64,000 nucleotides of DNA from the NCBI RefSeq assembly GCF_000160695.1, contig NZ_GG694007.1, forward strand, positions 1 to 64,000. The letters are read 5' to 3'. The DNA comes from Centipeda flueggei ATCC 43531 (GTDB lineage: Bacteria; Bacillota; Negativicutes; Selenomonadales; Selenomonadaceae). How positions within the stretch are numbered: the first letter of the stretch is position 1; every line of letters begins with the position of its first letter. Below, one piece after another: positions 57,836-64,000 of the stretch. A program made the position numbers and the translations under genes. Below the pieces are notes generated by a model. The model was given only the letters and a program-made list of their open reading frames with translations, was not told where the DNA came from and ran no database searches.

Positions 57836-60800
57836 GAAACCTCACCGAACTCTCCCTGCGCCACCGCACCCTTGTCTGGTACTTTATCATCGTCTTTGCC
57901 GTCGGCGGCATCTTTGCCTATACGTCCCTCGGCCGCATGGAGGATCCTGCCTTTACCATCCGCCAGATGGTTGTCTCCGCCGCATGGCCGGGCGCGACGG
58001 CAGAGGAGATGCAGGATCAGGTCACGGATAAACTTGAGCGGCGTTTTCAGGACACGCCGGGACTCAAGGAGATCACAAGCGAGACGCGCGCAGGTCAGAC
58101 CATCATCTACGTCAGACTGCGCGACGACGTAGATACGGACCTCATCCGCCCGACATGGCGCGACGTCCGCAACTTCGGCGAGGACGTCAAGGGAGATCTG
58201 CCGAACGGCGTTCTCGGTCCATTCTACAACGATCGCTTTGACGACGTATTCGGCTCGATCTATGCCGTTACAGGCGAGGATTACTCCTATGAGGAGCTGC
58301 GTGCCATCGCGGAGGACGTGCGCCGCCGCATCCTCACCGTGCCAAGCGTGCAAAAAGTCGAACTGATCGGCGTCCAGCGCGAACGCGTCTACGTCGAGAT
58401 CAGCCGCGACCGCCTCGCCTCCCTCGGCATCGCCCCGACAGCGATCGCAGACGCCCTGCGCACGCAGGACACCGTCCTCCCCGGCGGTTCGATCGAGACG
58501 GCGGACGGGACGCTCAACCTGCGCGTCTCAGGTGTCTTTGACAACCTCGACGACATCCGTGCCCTCCCCATCCCCGCAGAGGGCAGAGTCCTCCGCCTTG
58601 GCGACATCGCGGACATCACGCGCCGCCCGATCGACCCGGCCGATCCCAAAATGATGTATAACGGCGCACCTGCCATCGGCATCGCCGTCTCCATGGAGAA
58701 TGGCGGCAACATCCTCGCCCTCGGCAAAGACCTCGATGCGCTCACCGCGCAGATTCGGCAGGATCTCCCGCTCGGCACGGAGCTGAGCGAGGTGTCGAAC
58801 CAACCTGCCGTCGTTCAGCACTCCATCCATGACTTTGTGGAGACGCTCGCCATCGCCATCGTCATTGTCCTCGCGGTCAGCTTCCTCTCGCTCGGTCTGC
58901 GCACCGGACTTGTTGTTGCATGCTGCATCCCGCTCGTCCTCGCAGGCACATTCGTCTGTATGTACGCCCTTGGCATCGACCTGCACAAAGTCTCTCTCGG
59001 CGCACTCATCATTGCACTCGGGCTTCTCGTCGACGATGCCATCATCGCCGTTGAGATGATGAGCGTCCAGCTTGAGCGCGGCAAGGATCGCTTCGACGCC
59101 GCGTGCTACGCTTTTACCCAGACGGCAAAGCCCATGCTCACAGGCACGCTCATCACCTGCGCGGGCTTTATTCCTGTTGCCTTCTCCAAAGGCATGGCGA
59201 GCGAGTTCTGCTCCGCCCTCTTCCCCGTGATCGGCATTGCCCTCCTCCTCAGCTGGATCGTCTCTGTCATGGTCGCACCGCTCTTTGGCTGCCATCTGAT
59301 CCGCGTCAAGCAGAGGGCGGACGGTGCACTGCACGATCCGTACGCAACACCCTTCTACCGTCTCTTTCGCCGCGTGCTCACCCTCTTCCTTGCGCACCGC
59401 GCCATCGTCCTCATCGGCACCGTACTCCTTTTCGCCATGAGCCTTGTCGCCTTCCCGCACATCAAGCAAACCTTCTTTCCGCCCTCCCTGCGCCCTGAGC
59501 TGCTCGTCCGCCTCACCCTGCCGCAGGGGGCATCCTTGAAGGCGACGCAGACAGAGGCGGATCGCCTCACGGCCATCCTTGACGCGAACAGCGAGAAGGT
59601 ATCCAACTACGCCGCCTATATCGGGCGGTCCACGCCGCGCTTCGTCCTCACCGTTGAGCCGAAGGCGGACGCCGCGAACGAAGCACAGTTCGTCATCACG
59701 GCAAAGGATACAGAGCAGCGCGAGGCGCTCGCCGCCATCATCCGCAGTGCCGCCAACGACGAGCTCTCGGGCGCGCGCGTCACGACGCAGTACATTCAGA
59801 CGGGGCCGCCTGCGAGCCACCCCGTCATGCTGCGCGTCTCTGCACCGACAACCGATGCCGTGCGCCGCGTCGCCGAGCAGGTCGCCGCCATCGCCGCCGC
59901 CGACCCTGTGACCGACAACGTCCATCTCGACTGGACGGAAAAAGCAAAAGGCATCCGCATCGACCTCGACAAGGACAAACTGAAACGTTATGGACTCAGT
60001 GCCAAGGATGTAAAGCAGATGCTCTACACCGAAATCTCAGGCGCACAGGCGGCGGAGTTCTACACGGGCGACCGCACCCTCGGCATCGTCCTGCGTCTCA
60101 CGGAAGAGGACCGCACGAACCTCGGGCAGCTCGGCGCTCTCCCCATCCCTACGCGCGGCGGCACGATCCCGCTGGATCAGATTGCCCGTCTCTCCTACGA
60201 GGCGGAGGACGGCCTGATCAAGCGGCATAACCTCCTCCCATCCATCATGGTCGAGGCGGATATCAAGGACGGCGAGGGCAACGATGCTGCTCTGCGCATC
60301 TACGACGCGACGAAGGAGCTGCGTGAAAACCTCCCCGCCGGCACCACCATTGTCCCGTCGGGCGCACTTGAGAACGCGGACGACTCCATGGGCTTTCTCG
60401 TAAAGCCCGTCCCCGCAATGATCTTCATCATCATGACGCTGCTCATGTTCCAGGTCGGCACCATGGGCAAGATGGCGCTCACCATCCTCGTCGCACCGCT
60501 CGGGCTCATCGGCGTCGTCCTTGCCATGCTCCTCACGGACTCTGCCATGGGCTTCGTCGCCTACCTCGGCGTACTCGCCCTCTTCGGCATGATCATCCGC
60601 AACTCCGTCATCCTCATCGACCAGATCAAGAAACATGAGGAGGCAGGCGAGAAGCCCATGGACGCTATCATCGACTCCGCCGTTCTGCGCTTTCGCCCCA
60701 TCATGCTCACCGCGGCTGCTGCTATCCTCGGCATGCTCCCCCTCATGCGCAGCATCTTCTGGGGGCCCATGGCCGTCGCCATCGCAGGCGGACTGATTGT

Positions 60801-60864
60801 GGCAACGGTGCTGACACTGCTCGTCCTGCCCGTCATGTATGCAGTCGCATATCGGGTGAAGTAA
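57832..60864 (+). CDS. RND multidrug efflux pump, inner-membrane subunit
   Basis: A 1010-residue RND pump with 12 membrane helices and two large periplasmic loops. It starts NLTELSLRHRTLVWYFIIVF. The proton relay in helix 4 is present as LGLLVDDAIIAVEMM with the paired Asp, and helix 10 has FGMIIRNSVILIDQI. The periplasmic stretch QPAVVQHSIHDFVETLAIAI leads into helix 2. By length and layout it belongs to the AcrB-like HAE-1 or the related HME/other RND branch; the drug range cannot be deduced. It is coupled to the adaptor by a four-base overlap. Confidence 0.93.
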   Translation: MRNLTELSLRHRTLVWYFIIVFAVGGIFAYTSLGRMEDPAFTIRQMVVSAAWPGATAEEMQDQVTDKLERRFQDTPGLKEITSETRAGQTIIYVRLRDDVDTDLIRPTWRDVRNFGEDVKGDLPNGVLGPFYNDRFDDVFGSIYAVTGEDYSYEELRAIAEDVRRRILTVPSVQKVELIGVQRERVYVEISRDRLASLGIAPTAIADALRTQDTVLPGGSIETADGTLNLRVSGVFDNLDDIRALPIPAEGRVLRLGDIADITRRPIDPADPKMMYNGAPAIGIAVSMENGGNILALGKDLDALTAQIRQDLPLGTELSEVSNQPAVVQHSIHDFVETLAIAIVIVLAVSFLSLGLRTGLVVACCIPLVLAGTFVCMYALGIDLHKVSLGALIIALGLLVDDAIIAVEMMSVQLERGKDRFDAACYAFTQTAKPMLTGTLITCAGFIPVAFSKGMASEFCSALFPVIGIALLLSWIVSVMVAPLFGCHLIRVKQRADGALHDPYATPFYRLFRRVLTLFLAHRAIVLIGTVLLFAMSLVAFPHIKQTFFPPSLRPELLVRLTLPQGASLKATQTEADRLTAILDANSEKVSNYAAYIGRSTPRFVLTVEPKADAANEAQFVITAKDTEQREALAAIIRSAANDELSGARVTTQYIQTGPPASHPVMLRVSAPTTDAVRRVAEQVAAIAAADPVTDNVHLDWTEKAKGIRIDLDKDKLKRYGLSAKDVKQMLYTEISGAQAAEFYTGDRTLGIVLRLTEEDRTNLGQLGALPIPTRGGTIPLDQIARLSYEAEDGLIKRHNLLPSIMVEADIKDGEGNDAALRIYDATKELRENLPAGTTIVPSGALENADDSMGFLVKPVPAMIFIIMTLLMFQVGTMGKMALTILVAPLGLIGVVLAMLLTDSAMGFVAYLGVLALFGMIIRNSVILIDQIKKHEEAGEKPMDAIIDSAVLRFRPIMLTAAAAILGMLPLMRSIFWGPMAVAIAGGLIVATVLTLLVLPVMYAVAYRVK

Positions 60865-60896
60865 AAGAATCTCTGATAAATTCAGCGATTCCTAAA
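60865..60896 (+). repeat. Collapsed inverted-end element
   Basis: AAGAATCTCTGATAAATTCAGCGATTCCTAAA is essentially two element ends (GAATCTCTGA and TCAGCGATTC) with no interior, directly after the RND pump stop. Confidence 0.65.
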
Positions 60897-60913
60897 TATG
60901 GAGGTACATTCAA

Positions 60914-61438
60914 GTGTGCGATAACGATTTTGACAAATACATCGCAGCAGAGGCAGACGGTTCTCAAGCATACTATCGAAGAGAATTGGCGAAACTTGAT
61001 GCCAAAAATAAACAGGAACTAAAATGCCTCGTTGAAAAAATGAATAACGCCGGATGTCCTGCGTCATTTTCATGGGCATTCAGCGAGGTAACCGAAGGCA
61101 TCCCACAGTTCGCACGCTACCTCATTCTCAAAGAACTGCATCGCAGCATCACAGATGTCGAGGAAGGGCTTAGCTGCGCAGAGGACTTCACCGAGGACAT
61201 CGAGTCGCTCTATCAAACCGCCGCGGGAGCTGTCGGCGAAGATCACATAAAGCGTCTGCTGACCGCCTATGCAAAGGGCATCGTTGGAACATTGATCAGT
61301 CTCATCGATGATGGAAATTTGGACCGTGACCGCGACGGCATCAGCTGGTCACTCATCCAGACGGATGCAGAAGGAACTCCCACAGGACAGATCATCGAGG
61401 GACTGCATGAAGATTTCGCGGAGTTTGACAAAATGTAA
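60914..61438 (+). CDS. Hypothetical cytoplasmic protein
   Basis: A 174-residue helical protein that I do not recognise. There is no signal peptide or membrane segment. It has three cysteines and a stretch LKELHRSITDVEEGLSCAED in the middle; the C-terminus is acidic (EGLHEDFAEFDKM). It starts with GTG after TGGAGGTACATTCAA, just downstream of the collapsed element, and may be read from the RND transcript. Base composition is closer to even than its GC-rich neighbours, which suggests a later arrival (inference). Confidence 0.65.
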   Translation: MCDNDFDKYIAAEADGSQAYYRRELAKLDAKNKQELKCLVEKMNNAGCPASFSWAFSEVTEGIPQFARYLILKELHRSITDVEEGLSCAEDFTEDIESLYQTAAGAVGEDHIKRLLTAYAKGIVGTLISLIDDGNLDRDRDGISWSLIQTDAEGTPTGQIIEGLHEDFAEFDKM

Positions 61439-61460
61439 GCCAAACCAAAATTGACGGGAC

Positions 61461-61502
61461 AAAAAACTCTCCAGACCATTTTTAGGTTTGGAGAGTTTTT
61501 TG
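61461..61502. terminator. Bidirectional terminator
   Basis: AAAAAACTCTCCAGACC and GGTTTGGAGAGTTTTTT form a 15-16 bp stem around ATTTTTA, with A and T runs on both sides; it serves the convergent genes ending at 61438 and 61511. Confidence 0.9.
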
Positions 61503-61510
61503 TCCTTCGC

Positions 61511-62146
61511 TCACTTCTTCTCATACGGATGAATAATCAGCGCACCGTCCTGATACTCGCCGACGTAGACGTCCTTTAGCTCATAGCCCGCTTCGCGCAG
61601 GACGGCATTCAGCCACACGTGGTCTTTTTCGATGAGCTCGAGGATATCCTCTTCGACCTGCCCATCGAGGATGAGCGGATAGCGCGCATTTTCCTCACCA
61701 TACTGGATGATGGTGAGCTGTCCGTTCGGCTCGAGCACGGCACGCTTGACATCCTTGATGTAGTAGACGCCCGCCAGACGCAGTTTCAGCGTGAGATCAT
61801 GCGCGAGGAGCCCCTGCCGCATGCACTCGTCCATGAGGATTTTGCCGCGCTCGATGAGGATGGCAGGTGTGCCGTCAACGATCTCCTTGACGCGGCGGTT
61901 GTTCGCCTTGATAAATTTCAGCAGGAGCACGAGGAGCGTCCACGCGACGAGCACGAGGAGGAAGTCAATCACAGAGATGGCACTGCTGTAGATAACACCG
62001 CCGATGATGCCGCCGAGCACGTAGTTCTGCACCTGATCGGTCGCGGACGTGGGGGCGAGGTTGCCCTTGCCGAGGAGGTTGATCTGCACGATGAGACAGA
62101 GCAGACCGAGAGCGAGTTTTGCGAGTACCAGTAAGTAGACGATCAT
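61511..62146 (-). CDS. DUF421 membrane protein, YetF-like
   Basis: A 211-residue DUF421 protein with three membrane helices (about residues 4-22, 43-62 and 65-84) and a cytoplasmic C-terminal domain (about 90-205). The GVIYSSAISVIDFLLVLVAW segment, VDGTPAILIERGKI and LRLAGVYYIKDVKRAVLEPNG match the YetF/DUF421 pattern. The function of the family is not settled. RBS AAGGAGGACTGAG precedes the ATG. It begins one base after the DUF3290 stop, so the two are coupled. Confidence 0.9.
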   Translation of the reverse strand: MIVYLLVLAKLALGLLCLIVQINLLGKGNLAPTSATDQVQNYVLGGIIGGVIYSSAISVIDFLLVLVAWTLLVLLLKFIKANNRRVKEIVDGTPAILIERGKILMDECMRQGLLAHDLTLKLRLAGVYYIKDVKRAVLEPNGQLTIIQYGEENARYPLILDGQVEEDILELIEKDHVWLNAVLREAGYELKDVYVGEYQDGALIIHPYEKK

Positions 62147-62147
62147 C

Positions 62148-62600
62148 TCAGTCCTCCTTATCTACGATCTGTATATCCCGCCGCAGGAGGTGCGTGCGTT
62201 CATACTGAAACGACGTGTAGTCCGCATTGAAATGAATCACGTAGAACGTGCCCTCTACATCGACGAGCATCCCCTGCTTCAGATTGGTCGAGTTCACCTT
62301 GATATCGCCGGCAGGGACATCGAGATCCTTCCCGAGGCTCTGCACGAACTGTGCCATGCGTGAGGTCTGCTCGCGGTCGCTCTTCATGCGGTTGTAGTCG
62401 CCGTACTGTATGCCCCCGAGAAAGATCACCGCCAGAAACAGCAGGACGACGAGATCGCGGTAACGCGAGGAAAAGCTGCTGCGCAGATACTTGATGCTCA
62501 CGACAAGCAGTGCAGCGAGCGCGAGGAACGAAATGACGTACCACGCCGTGTGGCTCGCCTGTCCAACCTGCTCAATATAGCTGTAGGTATAAAATGACAA
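62148..62600 (-). CDS. DUF3290 membrane protein
   Basis: A 150-residue protein with two membrane helices (about 20-40 and 50-70) followed by a beta-rich soluble part (about 90-150, LKQGMLVDVEGTFYVIHF). This is the DUF3290 layout, and DUF3290 genes are regularly found next to DUF421 genes. It starts with TTG at 62600 after GGGGGGGCATTTCG. It is first in the two-gene unit and may form a membrane complex with the DUF421 protein (inference). Confidence 0.85.
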   Translation of the reverse strand: MSFYTYSYIEQVGQASHTAWYVISFLALAALLVVSIKYLRSSFSSRYRDLVVLLFLAVIFLGGIQYGDYNRMKSDREQTSRMAQFVQSLGKDLDVPAGDIKVNSTNLKQGMLVDVEGTFYVIHFNADYTSFQYERTHLLRRDIQIVDKED

Positions 62601-62710
62601 CGAAATGCCCCCCCTTCCCGTGTTTTCCTAGACTACTACAGGAAAATGCATCCGTCAATCACTTTTACCATCTGCATCTGCAATTGTATTCACGTGTACT
62701 CACTTATGGA

Positions 62711-62740
62711 TTGTATTTTTTCTGTATTTTCTGTTATAAT
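62711..62740 (+). promoter_or_regulatory. Promoter of the 2-oxoacid oxidoreductase operon
   Basis: TTGTAT (62711-62716), 18 bases, then an extended -10 TGTTATAAT (62732-62740) with a perfect TATAAT. The leader of about 80 bases contains a small stem-loop (GGATGTG/CGCATCC). Confidence 0.7.
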
Positions 62741-62824
62741 GATAAAATCGTTTTTATAGAAATGATAGGATGAGCTTTGTGTATGTGAGGATGTGTTTCC
62801 GCATCCCAGCGGGAGAGAAGTGCC

Positions 62825-63019
62825 ATGAAAGGTGAGCTGTATATCAAGGAAAAGCGGTGCAAGGGCTGCGGAATCTGCGCGGCATTCTGCCCGAAGAAGG
62901 TGCTCGAGGTGAGTCTGCTCGGCAAGATTGTGCCCGTGCGCCCCGAGGACTGCATCGCGTGCGGGCAGTGCGAGATGCGCTGTCCCGATTTTGCGATTTT
63001 CGTGGAGAGGAGGGCGTAG
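62825..63019 (+). CDS. 2-oxoacid:acceptor oxidoreductase, ferredoxin-like delta subunit
   Basis: A 64-residue ferredoxin with two 4Fe-4S motifs, CKGCGICAAFCP (residues 14-25) and CIACGQCEMRCP (about 44-55). This size and its position immediately before the alpha subunit identify the delta subunit of a KorABC/VorABC-type oxidoreductase, which passes electrons from 2-oxoacid oxidation to ferredoxin. The ATG follows CGGGAGAGAAGTGCC; the next gene starts two bases after the stop. Confidence 0.92.
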   Translation: MKGELYIKEKRCKGCGICAAFCPKKVLEVSLLGKIVPVRPEDCIACGQCEMRCPDFAIFVERRA

Positions 63020-63020
63020 G

Positions 63021-64000
63021 ATGGAAGGCACAAGACTGATGCAGGGCAACGAGGCAGTCGCCGAGGGTGCGATTGCCGCCGGGGTCACGTTCTTCGCAGG
63101 CTACCCCATTACGCCCTCGACGGAGATCGCCGAGCAGATGGCAAAGCTGCTGCCGAAGATCGGCGGCACATTCCTCCAGATGGAGGACGAGATCGGCGCG
63201 ATGGGCGCGATTCTCGGCGCATCGCTCGCAGGGGCAAAGGTCATGGACGCGACGAGCGGCCCGGGCTTCTCACTGAAGCAGGAGCTGATCGGCTATGCCG
63301 CGTGCGCGGAGATCCCCTGCGTGGTGGCGAACGTCCAGCGCGTCGGCCCCTCGACAGGACAGCCGACTGCGCCCTCGCAGGGCGATGTGATGCAGGCGCG
63401 CTGGGGCACACACGGCGATCATCCGATCATCGCGCTCTCCCCGTGGAGCGTGCGCGAGTCATTCGACATGGCGGTCATGGCAGTGAACTTTGCGGAGCGT
63501 TTCCGCACCCCCGTCATTTTGCTGACGGACGAGATCATCGGGCATCTGCGCGAGAATGTGACACTGCCCTCCCCTGAGGAAATCGAAATCTACCCGCGCC
63601 GCCTGCCGAAAGCAACGCGTGCCGAGGGCTATCAGCCCTATGCCGTGGGCGAGGATCTCGTACCCGATGCGGCGCGTTTCGGCGACGGATATCACATCCA
63701 CGTCACGGGACTGCTCCACGATGAGACGGGGTTTCCCTCAGGCAGTCCTGCCGTGACGGAGCATCTCATCCGCCGTCTCCACGAGAAGATCAGCCGCGTG
63801 GGTGAGGAGATTATCCACACAGAGGAATCCTTTATGGAGGATGCGGAGTACGCCGTCGTCAGCTACGGCGGCACGGCGCGTACGGCATACGAAGCGGTGC
63901 GCACGGCACGCGCCGAGGGAATCAAGGTCGGCTTCCTGCGGCTCCAGACGATCTGGCCGTTCGCGGATGCGGCAGTCGCACGGCTCGCGGCACGTGTCAA
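63021..64000 (+). CDS. 2-oxoacid:acceptor oxidoreductase alpha subunit (cut by window edge)
   Basis: The first 326 codons of the alpha subunit; the gene continues beyond base 64000. It begins MEGTRLMQGNEAVAEGAIAA and carries FFAGYPITPSTEIAEQM, QMEDEIGAMGAILGASLAGA and TSGPGFSLKQELIGYA, the conserved pyruvate/2-ketoisovalerate/2-oxoglutarate:ferredoxin oxidoreductase pattern. It binds the thiamine cofactor together with the beta subunit, which should follow outside the window. Which 2-oxoacid is used is not clear. The ATG follows GAGGGCGTAGG. Confidence 0.93.
   Translation, partial: MEGTRLMQGNEAVAEGAIAAGVTFFAGYPITPSTEIAEQMAKLLPKIGGTFLQMEDEIGAMGAILGASLAGAKVMDATSGPGFSLKQELIGYAACAEIPCVVANVQRVGPSTGQPTAPSQGDVMQARWGTHGDHPIIALSPWSVRESFDMAVMAVNFAERFRTPVILLTDEIIGHLRENVTLPSPEEIEIYPRRLPKATRAEGYQPYAVGEDLVPDAARFGDGYHIHVTGLLHDETGFPSGSPAVTEHLIRRLHEKISRVGEEIIHTEESFMEDAEYAVVSYGGTARTAYEAVRTARAEGIKVGFLRLQTIWPFADAAVARLAARV

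Noticed and set aside
58528-59925. A 465-codon minus-strand frame inside the RND pump gene
   Set aside because: Antisense to a well-conserved pump, rich in Asp/Glu/Arg, no start signal.

Overview
The window looks like a chromosomal segment of a Negativicutes bacterium (diderm Firmicutes), most probably Selenomonas or a close relative. The coding sequence is GC-rich and the gene order ffs-dnaX-ybaB-recR-bofA is Firmicutes-like. The same window carries a complete lipopolysaccharide heptose/core operon with a short LptD, which is a diderm trait. The species call is inference from gene content and protein style; no database was searched.

Layout. 1-3.6 kb: the SRP RNA, dnaX, ybaB, recR, bofA block on the minus strand, preceded by a tRNA-Ser. 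3.7-8.5 kb: glycolysis (pfkA, pyk), an alanine/sodium symporter and ridA. 8.6-10.7 kb: aromatic amino acid entry and exit enzymes (aroF, pheA). 10.8-15.3 kb: an HD phosphohydrolase, a membrane-anchored methyltransferase, a glucosaminidase-TPR protein, an acidic-repeat membrane protein and a flavodoxin. 15.4-18.1 kb: the methionine ABC importer metNIQ. 19.3-23.7 kb: a biotin operon bioY-bioD-bioA-bioA with a tandem bioA duplication, driven by a promoter that overlaps a BirA-type operator. 23.8-25.9 kb: two calcineurin-like phosphoesterases. 26-28.7 kb: purB-purA.

28.7-34.3 kb is accessory: a decayed Phd/YefM-like antitoxin, an OB-fold lipoprotein, an arsC-like/yeiH/UDG operon, hsp20, and a macro-domain plus VWA-domain gene pair. 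34.7-41.4 kb: aspA, a DcuC-family carrier with two M20 peptidases, and a lone tyrosine recombinase. 41.6-53.6 kb: a leftward, tightly overlapping 12-gene LPS operon (lptD, two PfkB-type heptose kinases, rfaE2, three family 9 glycosyltransferases, hldD, gmhB, an O-antigen ligase-like protein, two more glycosyltransferases). 53.7-64 kb: secreted unknowns, a methyltransferase, an RND efflux pair, a DUF3290/DUF421 pair, and the start of a 2-oxoacid:ferredoxin oxidoreductase operon (delta subunit, then an alpha subunit cut by the window edge).

The main non-coding structure is a dispersed family of short elements. Their ends resemble AGGGAATCGCTGATAAA in inverted orientation, and their interiors are shared but variable. 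At least six substantial copies and several collapsed copies sit between operons, including at the breakpoints of the bioA duplication. Other points of interest are an IS3-like pair of inverted ends nested inside a terminator, three terminators sharing one stem sequence, and divergence of the second bioA near active-site positions. I see no CRISPR array, rRNA, prophage or intact insertion sequence.
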